64,000 nt of DNA from Trinickia acidisoli (GTDB taxonomy: Bacteria > Pseudomonadota > Gammaproteobacteria > Burkholderiales > Burkholderiaceae), in NCBI RefSeq assembly GCF_017315725.1, contig NZ_JAFLRG010000001.1, positions 868,001 through 932,000 on the forward strand. Reading direction: 5' to 3'. The notes under the pieces are model-generated. The model was not told the DNA's origin. It ran no database searches and saw nothing but the letters and a program-made list of their open reading frames with translations. The position numbers and the translations under genes are program-made. How positions within the stretch are numbered: position 1 is the first letter of the stretch; each line of letters starts with the position of its first letter. Of the stretch, positions 52,963-61,985 are shown one piece after another.

Positions 52963-53127
52963 CCGAATCATGGAGGCGCCGTCGTTTGCGTCGCCAGCGG
53001 TTGGCTCGCCCGCGTAACGGACTCATCCGCCACGTCAGGGCTGGCCTTCCGCCAGCAGCGCAAGCGTACGAGCAGTACGTATCCCGCGCACGATTCGGCC
53101 AACCTGTACACCCTTAACGGAACGCGT

Positions 53128-54375
53128 ATGTTTGACAGAGCCCAAAGCACCATCGCCAACGTCGACCCAGAGATCTGGAACGCCATCCAGCAGGAAAATC
53201 ATCGCCAAGAAGAGCATATCGAGCTCATCGCGTCGGAAAACTACACGTCTCCCGCCGTGATGGCCGCGCAAGGCTCGCAACTGACGAACAAGTACGCCGA
53301 AGGCTATCCCGGCAAGCGCTATTACGGCGGCTGCGAATACGTCGACGTGGTCGAGCAGTTGGCCATCGACCGCGTGAAGGCGCTGTTCGGCGCCGAGGCG
53401 GCGAACGTGCAGCCGAACTCGGGTTCGCAAGCGAACCAGGGCGTGTTTTTCGCGATGCTCAAGCCCGGCGACACGATCATGGGCATGAGCCTCGCCCACG
53501 GCGGTCACCTGACGCACGGCTCGCCCGTGAACATGTCGGGCAAGTGGTTCAACGTGGTCAGCTACGGGCTGAACGAGGCGGAAGACATCGATTACGATGC
53601 CGCCGAAAAGCTGGCGAACGAGCACAAGCCGAAGCTGATCGTCGCGGGCGCCTCGGCGTTCTCGCTGCGCATCGATTTCGAGCGTCTGTCCAAAATCGCC
53701 AAGTCGGTGGGCGCCTACTTGATGGTCGACATGGCGCACTACGCGGGGTTGATCGCGGCCGGCGTGTACCCGAACCCGGTGCCGCACGCGGATTTCGTCA
53801 CGACGACAACGCACAAGAGCCTGCGCGGCCCGCGCGGCGGCGTCATCCTGATGAAGGCCGAATACGAGAAGCAAATCAACTCGGCGATCTTCCCGGGCAT
53901 CCAGGGCGGCCCGCTGATGCACGTGATCGCCGGCAAGGCCGTCGCATTCAAGGAAGCGCTGTCGCCCGAGTTCAAGGCGTACCAGCAGCAAGTGGCGGAA
54001 AACGCGCGCGTGCTGGCCGAGACGCTCGTCAAGCGCGGCCTGCGCATCGTGTCGGGCCGCACCGAAAGCCACGTGATGCTCGTGGACCTGCGCGCGAAGC
54101 ACATCACGGGCAAGGCCGCGGAGGCGGTGCTCGGCGCGGCGCACATCACGGTCAACAAGAATGCGATTCCGAACGATCCGGAAAAGCCGTTCGTGACGAG
54201 CGGCATTCGCCTGGGCTCGCCCGCGATGACGACGCGCGGCTTCGGCACCAAGGAAGCCGAGCAAGTGGGCAACCTGATCGCCGACGTGCTCGACAACCCC
54301 GAAGACGCCGCGACGATCGAGCGCGTGCGTGCACAGGTGGCCGAGCTCACGAAGCGCTTCCCCGTGTATCGCTGA
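53128..54375 (+). CDS. glyA: Serine hydroxymethyltransferase
   Basis: A 415-residue PLP enzyme converting serine and tetrahydrofolate to glycine and 5,10-methylene-tetrahydrofolate. The family opening is [61 protein letters not shown] and the PLP-Lys in [13 protein letters not shown] are all present. The ATG at 53128 starts at MFDRAQST, usual for Burkholderia; earlier in-frame codons fall in the riboswitch leader. It is followed 6 bases later by nrdR, probably co-transcribed. Confidence 0.97.
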   Translation: MFDRAQSTIANVDPEIWNAIQQENHRQEEHIELIASENYTSPAVMAAQGSQLTNKYAEGYPGKRYYGGCEYVDVVEQLAIDRVKALFGAEAANVQPNSGSQANQGVFFAMLKPGDTIMGMSLAHGGHLTHGSPVNMSGKWFNVVSYGLNEAEDIDYDAAEKLANEHKPKLIVAGASAFSLRIDFERLSKIAKSVGAYLMVDMAHYAGLIAAGVYPNPVPHADFVTTTTHKSLRGPRGGVILMKAEYEKQINSAIFPGIQGGPLMHVIAGKAVAFKEALSPEFKAYQQQVAENARVLAETLVKRGLRIVSGRTESHVMLVDLRAKHITGKAAEAVLGAAHITVNKNAIPNDPEKPFVTSGIRLGSPAMTTRGFGTKEAEQVGNLIADVLDNPEDAATIERVRAQVAELTKRFPVYR

Positions 54376-54381
54376 TCGCCC

Positions 54382-54861
54382 ATGCGCTGCCCCTTCTGCC
54401 GGCACGAAGATACGCAAGTCGTCGACTCTCGCGTATCGGAGGACGGTGCCGCCATTCGGCGGCGCCGTCGCTGCCCAGCCTGCGACAAGCGTTTTACGAC
54501 GTACGAGCGGGTTGAGTTGACGCTGCCGGCCGTGGTCAAGAAGGACGGCAGCCGCAGCGATTTCGATCGCCGCAAAATCGCCGCGAGCATGCAGCTCGCA
54601 TTGCGCAAGCGCCCCGTCGCGGCCGATGCGATCGACGCGGCCGTGGCCCGCATCGAGTATCAATTGCTCGGCAGTGGGGAGCGCGAAGTGCGCAGCGAGC
54701 GGCTCGGCGAACTCGTGATGAACGAGTTGCTTCAGCTCGACAAGATCGCCTACGTGCGTTTTGCTTCCGTGTACCGGCGCTTCGAAGACGTGTCCGAATT
54801 CGAGGACGTGATCGAGGAGTTTCGCCGGCCGAAGCAAGAGAAGGCCACGCGCAAGCGCTAG
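54382..54861 (+). CDS. nrdR: Ribonucleotide-reductase repressor NrdR
   Basis: A 159-residue regulator. An N-terminal zinc ribbon ([17 protein letters not shown] with CPxC, then [13 protein letters not shown]) is followed by an ATP-cone domain at about 49-139 ([33 protein letters not shown]). It represses nrd operons according to ATP/dATP. Its place after glyA is conserved in Burkholderia. Confidence 0.96.
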   Translation: MRCPFCRHEDTQVVDSRVSEDGAAIRRRRRCPACDKRFTTYERVELTLPAVVKKDGSRSDFDRRKIAASMQLALRKRPVAADAIDAAVARIEYQLLGSGEREVRSERLGELVMNELLQLDKIAYVRFASVYRRFEDVSEFEDVIEEFRRPKQEKATRKR

Positions 54862-55035
54862 TTCGTTTTTTCGTTTTACCACCACGCTTTTTTCTCCATC
54901 TTTTCTCCATCGATCGACACGATGCGCCATTGTCGGCGGCGGGCGTGCTCGCGCGCCATTAGGCCGAACGGACGATGGTGCCGTGCTGCCACACCCGCTA
55001 GATTGGCGACATGCCGATGACGGGAGTGGCGGGAC

Positions 55036-55623
55036 ATGCGAGACGTATTCGAGTGCAGGTGCGCAGGCGCGCGCGGTCGTAGGCGGTGCGGCGGGTTTTT
55101 GCTCGTCGAATTGCTCGTTGTCACGGCGCTCGCGGCGTCGATGGGCGTCGCGGCCGCACCGATGCTGGGCGAATGGCACGCGCGCGATCGTGTCGACGGC
55201 GCGGCCAGGGCGTTGCTCGCGAGCCTGAGGCTCGCACGCGGTGAGGCGATCGCGCGTGGGGTGCGCGTCGTCGTGTGTCCGCTCGACGGCGTGCCGCGCT
55301 GTTTGCCGGCCGGACATGCTTGCGCTCGTGGCGCGCTCGGCTGGTCTTGCGGCTGGGCCGTCGTCGCCGAGCCGGGGCGCACCGGCCAAGTGCTGCGTAT
55401 GTATCGGCGCGCAGCAGGCGTCTCGGTGGCCGCTGCCTTGTCTCAAGTCGAATTTACGCCGCCTGTCGGGCAAGTGATCGGGGGCTTTCGCAAGTTCGAG
55501 TTCGCGGCCGCGGGGGCCGCCGCTCACGGGCAAAACGACCGGCTGCGCCGATGCGTCCGTATTGCTGCGGGTGGCCGGGCGCGGCTCGATCGCGGCGGCT
55601 GCGAAGGGGGCGCTTCGGTATGA
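55036..55623 (+). CDS. Type IV minor pilin, FimT/GspH-like
   Basis: A 195-residue prepilin. The leader ends in a G-F junction (RRRCGGFLLVELLVVTALAA), with the conserved Glu5 of the mature protein in LLVELL, followed by a hydrophobic helix and a GspH-like beta domain (AARALLASLRLARGEAIARG). Four Cys are present in the C-terminal half. It is first of five minor pilin genes and overlaps the next by 4 bases. PilD-type peptidase processing is expected. Confidence 0.8.
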   Translation: MRDVFECRCAGARGRRRCGGFLLVELLVVTALAASMGVAAAPMLGEWHARDRVDGAARALLASLRLARGEAIARGVRVVVCPLDGVPRCLPAGHACARGALGWSCGWAVVAEPGRTGQVLRMYRRAAGVSVAAALSQVEFTPPVGQVIGGFRKFEFAAAGAAAHGQNDRLRRCVRIAAGGRARLDRGGCEGGASV

Positions 55624-56087
55624 TCGCCGTCGGCCAGCAGGCGAGCGCGTGCGAAGGGTCTTCGTTGCTCGAAGTGCTCATTGCGCTTGCGTTGCTCGCC
55701 ACCTCGATCCTCGGCGCCGCCGTGGCGCAGCTCGGGGCGTTGCGCGATGCCGATGTGCAGACGCATCGCGAACAGGCTGCATGGGCGGCCGTATCGATCG
55801 CCGAAGCCATGCGCTTGCCAGAGGTGTCTTCGCATGTGCTCACGCGTTCGCGAGCACATGCCGCGGCGGCCCTGCCCGGCGCGCGTGTATCGGTCGTCGG
55901 CGAAATGGGCGAAATGGGCGGCGTGGGTGGCGCGGGCGATGTGGGTGCCGTCGTCGTGCATTGGGCGCAGGCGCCGGGCGCGTTGGAACTGGCACGTGCG
56001 TCGGGCGGCGACCCTTGCATCGTCGCCGGCGCCGGCGCCGGCGCGCACGCGCATTGCATCGCGCTGCCCTTCGCGAACGGCCGGTGA
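55620..56087 (+). CDS. pilV: Type IV minor pilin, PilV-like
   Basis: A 155-residue prepilin-like protein. The N-terminus CEGSSLLEVLIALALLATSI carries the mature Glu5 and hydrophobic helix; the processing site (G-S) is non-standard. A low-complexity GEMGEMGGVGGAGDVGAV stretch lies near residue 95. ATG 55620 overlaps the previous stop, and the end overlaps the next start by one base. Confidence 0.72.
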   Translation: MIAVGQQASACEGSSLLEVLIALALLATSILGAAVAQLGALRDADVQTHREQAAWAAVSIAEAMRLPEVSSHVLTRSRAHAAAALPGARVSVVGEMGEMGGVGGAGDVGAVVVHWAQAPGALELARASGGDPCIVAGAGAGAHAHCIALPFANGR

Positions 56088-56935
56088 TGCGCTGCCGTGC
56101 AGTGGAGCATCGCAGGTCGCAAGGGCCGCACGGGCCGCGAGGGCAAGCGGGCCACGTGTTGCTCGAATGGTTCATTGCGGCTGCGCTGGGGCTCGTCGTG
56201 CTGGCGGGCGGGCTGATGCTCTATCAGGCGCAGCGTGAAACGTTCGCGCGAGCGGCCGACGCGGCGAGGATGCGGGAAGCCGGGGCGGCCGCGCTGACGC
56301 TCGTCGGGGAGCACATTCAAATGGCCGGGTATGCGCCTATCGATCAGCCGGCGCTGCGTGCTCGCGTGACGCCAGGCGTCTTCGGCTGTCGGTCCGCGCG
56401 GCCGGTGGGCGGCGGCTCGGATGACGAACTCGGCTGTACGGTGCATCCAGCGGATCGCGTGGACTCGGACGGTCTGGTCGTCCGCTACGCCGACGACGCG
56501 GTGGCGACATGGCGCGGTGCGTCCGGCGAACCGACCGATTGCTTGGGGCAAGGTGTGGAGCGCCACGGCGAGTATGCGGTGATCGTCAACCGGTTCTACG
56601 TCGCTCAACCTTCACGACGCGACGCGCCCGAGCTCTATTGCTCGGGCAACGGGCGCGCGCGCACGCCGCAGCCTATCGTCGAGGGTGTCGATCGCATGGT
56701 GCTCGGCTATTGGCTGCGCGGAGCCGATGCGCCGATTCGCGCTCGAGCGCTTGCGCCGATGCAATGGGACGACGTAGTGGCGGTCGATCTATGCGTCGTC
56801 TTACGTGGGCGGAGCGCTTCGGGCACGCGTGCGTTCGTCGATTGCGATGGGAGGCGGGTAGAGAGTCCGGACGGGCGGCAGAGGCTGTCGCTGTCGCGCC
56901 ATCTCGTGCTGCGCAACCAGGAGGCGGCACCATGA
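56087..56935 (+). CDS. pilW: Type IV minor pilin assembly protein, PilW-like
   Basis: A 282-residue prepilin-like protein. The leader ends before HVLLEWFIAAALGLVVLAGG (Glu5 in LLEW), then MLYQAQRETFARAADAARMR and a GEHIQMAGYAP segment typical of PilW. ATG 56087 is preceded by an in-frame GTG at 56084. It overlaps the next gene by 4 bases. Confidence 0.78.
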   Translation: MRCRAVEHRRSQGPHGPRGQAGHVLLEWFIAAALGLVVLAGGLMLYQAQRETFARAADAARMREAGAAALTLVGEHIQMAGYAPIDQPALRARVTPGVFGCRSARPVGGGSDDELGCTVHPADRVDSDGLVVRYADDAVATWRGASGEPTDCLGQGVERHGEYAVIVNRFYVAQPSRRDAPELYCSGNGRARTPQPIVEGVDRMVLGYWLRGADAPIRARALAPMQWDDVVAVDLCVVLRGRSASGTRAFVDCDGRRVESPDGRQRLSLSRHLVLRNQEAAP

Positions 56936-57549
56936 CGATTACACGAACATCGGCCCGGCTGCCGAGCATGGCGCGCAACCGCAGCGAGCCGGACCGGCGC
57001 ACGGCGAAGGCGATCGGCTATGCGCGCGTGGGCGCTCCCGTTCGGCATCGCGGCATGGCTTTGCCGAGTGCGTTGATGCTTGCGTCGGCGATGCTGACGA
57101 CATCCGCCGTCTGGCTCGAAGCGTCGATCGCTCATAGGCGCTACGCCGCAAACATCTACGAGCATCTACGCGCGACGCAAGCGGCGGACGGTGCACTCGC
57201 ACTGTGTGCCGACGACTTGCGAGCGGGTGTGGCTCCGGTACTGCCGGCGCTTGGCGATGGATCGGCGCGGTGGGCGAAGACCGAGGCATTCGATCACTTT
57301 GCGGCGTACGAGCCGGTGCCGTTGTGGCCCGGATCGGCACGCGCGCCGCAGTGTCTGGTCGAGGCAGTGTCCATGGAAGACGAACCCGCTCCCGCTCCCG
57401 AACCCGGTACGCGCGCGTACTGGATTACCGCGCGTGGGTTCGGCTCGGTCGAATCTACACAAGCGTGGCGCCAACTCACGATCGTGCGCGAGGCGGGCAG
57501 CGAGCGTCGCGTATGGCGGCGCATCGTGACGGCCTCGACCGGGAGTTGA
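56932..57549 (+). CDS. Type IV minor pilin assembly protein, PilX-like
   Basis: A 205-residue protein with a 40-residue charged leader, then RGMALPSALMLASAMLTTSA as hydrophobic helix (G-M-A-L-P rather than the usual G-F/M...E). AGGAGG precedes the ATG. The position after pilW and the helix layout suggest PilX; the mature Glu5 is missing, as is known for some PilX/GspK-like pilins. Confidence 0.65.
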   Translation: MTITRTSARLPSMARNRSEPDRRTAKAIGYARVGAPVRHRGMALPSALMLASAMLTTSAVWLEASIAHRRYAANIYEHLRATQAADGALALCADDLRAGVAPVLPALGDGSARWAKTEAFDHFAAYEPVPLWPGSARAPQCLVEAVSMEDEPAPAPEPGTRAYWITARGFGSVESTQAWRQLTIVREAGSERRVWRRIVTASTGS

Positions 57550-57636
57550 TCGCGCGGTGGCTGTTCGGTGCGCGCAAGACCAACGATTGAGATCGTTACG
57601 CCTGAAATCGGAAATTCGCGACGGAACTGGGATGAA

Positions 57637-58194
57637 ATGAACTGCGAGATGACTACTTCGAAGAAGCGACGAACTAGCGTCGGCGGATCCGACTTGCCGG
57701 TCGCACCGGGCATCGCCGCTACGACGGACGTCATCCCCGAAGACATCCCCGAAGAAAGTCGCATCGGCGGCTTTTCGATGCTCGAACTGGTTATCGCGCT
57801 CGCGATGGCGGCCGTGCTGGCTGCCTATGCGGTGCCGGCTTACGTCACCTATACGGCCCGGGGCCATCGAGTCGACGCGGTGATCGCGCTGCATCGTGCC
57901 GCGCAATACGTGTCCGCCGGAGCATTCGCCGTGGCGCCCGTGCCGGCGCTCGCTTTGCCGCCCGGTCTCGACCGGATACCCGCGACAGGGCGCGCCGTCT
58001 ATCGGCTGGACGTGTTGCCGGTCGGGGATGCCGGCGGCGGTTACGAACTGCGGGCCGTACCGCTTAACAACGGCCCGATGCGAGGCGATGCGTGCGGCAC
58101 CTTCGTGCTCGATGGGTTGGGCGTGCGCTCGAATCTAGGTAGTGAGGTCGATAGTGCGGGCGTCGATGCGTGCTGGTCGGGGCGAGCCGCTTAA
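57637..58194 (+). CDS. Type IV pilin PilE-like
   Basis: A 185-residue prepilin. The processing site is in RIGGFSMLELVIALAMAAVL (G-F, mature Glu5), followed by AYAVPAYVTYTARGHRVDAV typical of PilE. The C-terminal Cys pair (GDACGTF ... VDACWSG) would make the D-region disulphide. The leader is unusually long (about 47 residues from ATG 57637; starts at 57568 or 57649 are possible). It ends the minor pilin set; no pilY1 precedes it. Confidence 0.75.
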   Translation: MNCEMTTSKKRRTSVGGSDLPVAPGIAATTDVIPEDIPEESRIGGFSMLELVIALAMAAVLAAYAVPAYVTYTARGHRVDAVIALHRAAQYVSAGAFAVAPVPALALPPGLDRIPATGRAVYRLDVLPVGDAGGGYELRAVPLNNGPMRGDACGTFVLDGLGVRSNLGSEVDSAGVDACWSGRAA

Positions 58195-58256
58195 GGCGAG
58201 CCGCTTAAGGCGCGACGCAACGACTCGTTGCGATGCCTCGTTGCGACAACCCGACG

Positions 58257-58721
58257 CTACGAGTGATCGTTCGCATCATCCGCAGCCGTTTGTCCGCGCC
58301 GCTTGCGCGAGAAGCGGCTCCACGCGCGCAGGCCCGTCCAAGCGACGGCCCCCATGGTACCCCACTTGAGCAGCGGCTTGGCGCCGGCCGCCACCGTCGC
58401 GCGTAACGGCTTGGCCAAGACGAACGAAGCGAGCGAGCTGACGAGCGGATGATGCAGAACCCAGTCGCTGAGCGTCGCGTTGACGCTGCGGCCCGAGCCT
58501 TTGCCGCGCAGCCCGCCGAGCCCCGGCACGAGCAGCTTGATCCAACTGAGGTTCGCGAACTTTCGATGAAGCTCGGCACGTGCTTGGGCGAACTCCGCGC
58601 GCTCGACGTCGGCGCGCAGCAACAGCAACTCCTTGCGGACGGCACGCATCTGCAAGGTGCTCGCGTCCCGCACCGGGGAGCGCCTGCGGTACGCCGAGTT
58701 GGGCGATGGGGTTTGGCTCAT
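58257..58721 (-). CDS. DUF3318-type protein (YqjK-like position)
   Basis: A 154-residue basic protein with a conserved front part (LQMRAVRKELLLLRADVERA EFAQARAEL) and a C-terminal hydrophobic segment (AKPLLKWGTMGAVAWTGLRA). ATG 58721 fits the usual MSQTPSP start; ATG 58766 is possible. It lies 84 bases after the holin-like gene. Together with that gene and the YqjD-like gene it forms a leftward set like yqjD-yqjE-yqjK. The role is unknown, probably envelope stress. Confidence 0.72.
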   Translation of the reverse strand: MSQTPSPNSAYRRRSPVRDASTLQMRAVRKELLLLRADVERAEFAQARAELHRKFANLSWIKLLVPGLGGLRGKGSGRSVNATLSDWVLHHPLVSSLASFVLAKPLRATVAAGAKPLLKWGTMGAVAWTGLRAWSRFSRKRRGQTAADDANDHS

Positions 58722-58805
58722 AGGGGCAAGGGTTCGGTCGTCCAAAGGGCCGAGAATCGTGGCCATGCGCGCGGCGCAATACGTGATGCGCGAGCGCGCA
58801 TGCGC

Positions 58806-59192
58806 TCACGGTTCGCGGAACATCTCACGGTCCTTCTCGAATTCATGCAGCGTGGCTTCGAAGACGATCGGTGCGGCATGCAAGCCGCTGCGCGCGCGAA
58901 TCGCGCAGATCACTGCGCCGATTGCATAGACGGCCGTGATGCCGGCCAGTACTTGCAAACGGTAGCTGTCCCAGAAGGCGACGGCGATCAGCGCGGTCAA
59001 GCCGATGAGCGCCATCATCGCGAACATGACGGCAACGAGCCCGAGGAAGATCACGGCGATGATCCGCTCGCGCTCTTCGGCCAACTCGATGCCGATCAAC
59101 TCGAGACGCGTATGAAGCAGCGCGAACACCGATGCGATCATGCGGCGCAACGGCCCGTGGCTGGCATGCGGCGAATGGGTATCGTTTGGCAT
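58806..59192 (-). CDS. Phage-holin-family / YqjE-like membrane protein
   Basis: A 128-residue protein with two membrane helices (IIAVIFLGLVAVMFAMMALI and LQVLAGITAVYAIGAVICAI) after a segment LHTRLELIGIELAEERERI typical of the Phage_holin_3_6 / YqjE family. The name is historical; a lysis role is unlikely outside a prophage. It lies between the YqjD-like and DUF3318 genes. Confidence 0.8.
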   Translation of the reverse strand: MPNDTHSPHASHGPLRRMIASVFALLHTRLELIGIELAEERERIIAVIFLGLVAVMFAMMALIGLTALIAVAFWDSYRLQVLAGITAVYAIGAVICAIRARSGLHAAPIVFEATLHEFEKDREMFREP

Positions 59193-59342
59193 GGGTGGGC
59201 GAGAAAGCATGCAATGCGACAACCGGGTGCGACAGCGGCGCCAAGCCGGAGCATCCGCACCCGGCGTCGGCCACGCCCGGCACGAGAGCCGCGCGAGGAA
59301 CGTAAAAGAAGGGCGCGAGCCGCCCTTCGTGCGCGAGCCTGG

Positions 59343-59645
59343 TTACTTGCGGTTGATGAGCAGGCCGACGAGCACGCCGACGCCGGCCGCGATGCCGATC
59401 GCCGTCCAGGGGCGCTCGTGCACGTAGTCATCGGTAGCGCGCACGGCCTTCTTGCCTTTCTCCACCACGACGACCTGCACGTCCGCCGCTTTGTCCTTCG
59501 CTTGCTTGAGGCGGCCGAGCGCCGTTTCGCGCAGTTCGGTGGCGCGCTCGCCTGTTGCGTTCGCGGCTTGCTTCAACAGATCCTCGGCGTCTGCGAGGAC
59601 GGTTCTGATATCCGACATCAATCTCTCCTTGTTGACTTCCGACAT
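59343..59645 (-). CDS. ElaB/YqjD-family membrane-anchored protein
   Basis: A 100-residue protein. A long amphipathic helix (DIRTVLADAEDLLKQAANAT; RETALGRLKQAKDKAADVQV) is followed by HERPWTAIGIAAGVGVLVGL at the C-terminus, the ElaB/YqjD signature with a tail anchor. AAGGGGG precedes ATG 59645. E. coli YqjD and ElaB bind ribosomes at the membrane in stationary phase. It heads the leftward YqjD/E/K-like set. Confidence 0.87.
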   Translation of the reverse strand: MSEVNKERLMSDIRTVLADAEDLLKQAANATGERATELRETALGRLKQAKDKAADVQVVVVEKGKKAVRATDDYVHERPWTAIGIAAGVGVLVGLLINRK

Positions 59646-59823
59646 TAGAGCCCCCTTGTATCGTCCACGCGTGCATCGTACCAAAGATAGGCCGATCGGC
59701 GGCGCGCTGCGTATGCGTTGCGCTACGCATGAATTGTTCCCGGGCTAAGAGCAAGCGCGTTAGGCAAGCGCGGCCGCCCGCGCGAGAAGCGGGTGACCGA
59801 AAGGGCGATAACCGTCCGATTCG

Positions 59824-61014
59824 TCAGAAGAACGCTTGGATACCCGTTTGCGCGCGGCCAAGGATCAGCGCGTGGACATCGTGCGTGCCTTCGTACGTAT
59901 TGACGACTTCGAGATTGACGAGGTGACGCGCGACGCCGAATTCGTCCGAAATGCCGTTGCCGCCGAGCATGTCGCGCGCGAGCCGGGCGATATCGAGCGC
60001 CTTGCCGCAGGAGTTGCGCTTCATGATCGACGTGATCTCGGGCGCGGCCGTGCCTTCGTCCTTCATGCGGCCGAGGCGCAGCACGCCTTGCAAGCCGAGC
60101 GTGATCTCGGTCTGCATGTCGGCCAGCTTCTTTTGAATCAATTGGTTGGCCGCGAGCGGGCGGCCGAACTGCTTGCGGTCGAGCACATACTGGCGCGCCG
60201 TGTGCCAGCACGACTCGGCGGCGCCGAGCGCGCCCCATGCGATGCCGTAGCGGGCCGAGTTCAAGCAGGTGAACGGGCCGCGCAGGCCGCTCACGTTCGG
60301 CAGCAGGTTCTCCTGCGGGACGAACACTTCGTCGAGCACGATCTCGCCCGTGATCGACGCGCGCAGGCCCACCTTGCCGTGGATCGCCGGGGCGCTCAAG
60401 CCCTTCCAGCCTTTTTCGAGGATGAAGCCGCGGATCGTATCCGAGCCGTCTTCTTCGAGCTTCGCCCAGACCACGAAAACGTCGGCGATCGGCGAATTCG
60501 TGATCCACATCTTCGAGCCCGAGAGCGAGTAGCCCCCATCGACCTTGCGTGCCCGCGTGACCATGCTGCCCGGATCCGAGCCGTGGTTCGGTTCCGTCAA
60601 GCCGAAGCAGCCGATCCATTCGCCGGTCGCGAGCTTGGGCAGGTATTTCGCCTTTTGCGCGTCGGAGCCGAACTCGAAGATGGGCACCATGACGAGCGAC
60701 GATTGGACCGACATCATCGACCGGTATCCGGAGTCCACACGCTCGACCTCGCGTGCGATGAGGCCGTAACCGACGTAGCTCAACGCCGGCCCGCCGTATG
60801 CCTCGGGAATCGTTGGACCGAGCAGACCGAGCTCGCCCATCTCGCGAAAAATCTCGATGTCGGTGCGTTCATGGCGGAACGCTTCGGTGACGCGCGGCAG
60901 CAGCTTGTCCTGCGCGTACGCACGCGCTGCGTCGCGCACCATCCGTTCGTCTTCGGTCAACTGCTGATCGAGCAGCAGCGGGTCGTCCCACTGGAACCGG
61001 GCGGTGTCGGCCAT
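59824..61014 (-). CDS. gcdH: Glutaryl-CoA dehydrogenase
   Basis: A 396-residue acyl-CoA dehydrogenase that oxidises and decarboxylates glutaryl-CoA to crotonyl-CoA in lysine/tryptophan breakdown. GcdH features are [44 protein letters not shown] and the catalytic Glu in [17 protein letters not shown] 61014 has AAGGAG 6 bases upstream; ATG 61020 would abut it. It is divergent from an IclR regulator with a palindrome between them. Confidence 0.92.
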   Translation of the reverse strand: MADTARFQWDDPLLLDQQLTEDERMVRDAARAYAQDKLLPRVTEAFRHERTDIEIFREMGELGLLGPTIPEAYGGPALSYVGYGLIAREVERVDSGYRSMMSVQSSLVMVPIFEFGSDAQKAKYLPKLATGEWIGCFGLTEPNHGSDPGSMVTRARKVDGGYSLSGSKMWITNSPIADVFVVWAKLEEDGSDTIRGFILEKGWKGLSAPAIHGKVGLRASITGEIVLDEVFVPQENLLPNVSGLRGPFTCLNSARYGIAWGALGAAESCWHTARQYVLDRKQFGRPLAANQLIQKKLADMQTEITLGLQGVLRLGRMKDEGTAAPEITSIMKRNSCGKALDIARLARDMLGGNGISDEFGVARHLVNLEVVNTYEGTHDVHALILGRAQTGIQAFF

Positions 61015-61062
61015 CGTCATCTCCTTTCCATGCTTGCGTAGTGCTGGACTAGCTTGACTAAA

Positions 61063-61079
61063 GTTCCGCTATGCGGAAC
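61063..61079. promoter_or_regulatory. Probable IclR-type operator palindrome
   Basis: GTTCCGC-TAT-GCGGAAC is a perfect 7-bp inverted repeat with a 3-base centre. It lies midway between the divergent gcdH and iclR-like genes and has the size and symmetry usual for IclR-family sites, so it may control both genes. Confidence 0.65.
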
Positions 61080-61117
61080 ACTGTTTTGCAAACCACGCTC
61101 GAGTTTAACATCCACCG

Positions 61118-61945
61118 ATGCCCGCATCCACCGCGCTCTCTTCAACCGGCTCCACAGCCGATACACCGGGGCTGCCCGAAGGCGTCGACGAGCGCAAGTT
61201 CGTCGTCGCGCTCGCGCGCGGGCTCGAGCTTTTGCGCGCGTTCCGGCCCGGCGACACGCTGCTCGGCAATCGCGATTTCGTTGCGCGCACGGGTTTGCCG
61301 AAGGCCACCGTGAATCGGCTCGCTTACACGTTGACGGTGCTCGGCTATTTGCGCCTCGACGAAGCGCTCGGCAAATACGCGCTCGACGCGGGCGTGCTCT
61401 CGCTCGGCTTCGGTCTGCTGGCCGGCACCGACACGCTCGAGCTCGCGCGTCCGCACATGCGCGCACTGGCGCGTGAGGTGGGCGCGGCCGTCTCGCTCGG
61501 CTGCCGCGATGGGCTCGACATGGTCTATCTTGAGACGCTTCGCAGCGAAACGGCGTTGACGCTCGGGTTGGCTTCGGGGTCGCGGCTGTCGATGCTGACC
61601 AGCTCGATGGGGCGCGCCTACCTGGCCGTCATCGGCGAATCGGAGCGCGAGGCGCTGCTCGCGGAGTTGCAAGCGTCGGCGGAAAGAGGGCGTGCCGGCC
61701 CGGCGAGCATGGCCGCGGCGCGGCGCGAGATCGAGGCTTACGCGCGCGAGGGCTGTTGCTTTTCGTTTCGCGATTGGCACGAGGACGTGAATGCCGTGGC
61801 CGTGCCGTTTCGCGATCCGCGGGACGGCCGTTGGCTCGTGCTGAGTTGCAGCGGGCCGGCCTCGTCGATGGGGGCGGATGTGTTTCGCGAGCGCATTGGG
61901 CCGCGTCTGCGCGCACTCGCACGGCGGCTCGGACAGGCGCGCTGA
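61118..61945 (+). CDS. IclR-family transcriptional regulator
   Basis: A 275-residue regulator. The winged helix-turn-helix is at about 25-95 (VVALARGLELLRAF; VARTGLPKATVNRLAYTL). The IclR effector domain is at about 105-270 (GAAVSLGCRDGLDMVYLETL; LTSSMGRAYLAV; INAVAVPF-like VNAVAVPFRDP). It is divergent from gcdH and is the likely regulator of glutaryl-CoA breakdown. Confidence 0.9.
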   Translation: MPASTALSSTGSTADTPGLPEGVDERKFVVALARGLELLRAFRPGDTLLGNRDFVARTGLPKATVNRLAYTLTVLGYLRLDEALGKYALDAGVLSLGFGLLAGTDTLELARPHMRALAREVGAAVSLGCRDGLDMVYLETLRSETALTLGLASGSRLSMLTSSMGRAYLAVIGESEREALLAELQASAERGRAGPASMAAARREIEAYAREGCCFSFRDWHEDVNAVAVPFRDPRDGRWLVLSCSGPASSMGADVFRERIGPRLRALARRLGQAR

Positions 61946-61985
61946 TGCGCCTGTCGCTCGCCGTTCAGCGCTTAGCACTTAGGGC

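Noticed and set aside
53035..55533. 832-residue leftward frame opposite glyA and nrdR
   Set aside because: High-G+C shadow frame; glyA and nrdR on the other strand have unmistakable motifs.
58806..59192. Holin-family protein as evidence of a prophage lysis cassette
   Set aside because: Its neighbours are YqjD-like and DUF3318 genes, a normal chromosomal set; no endolysin or phage genes are nearby.
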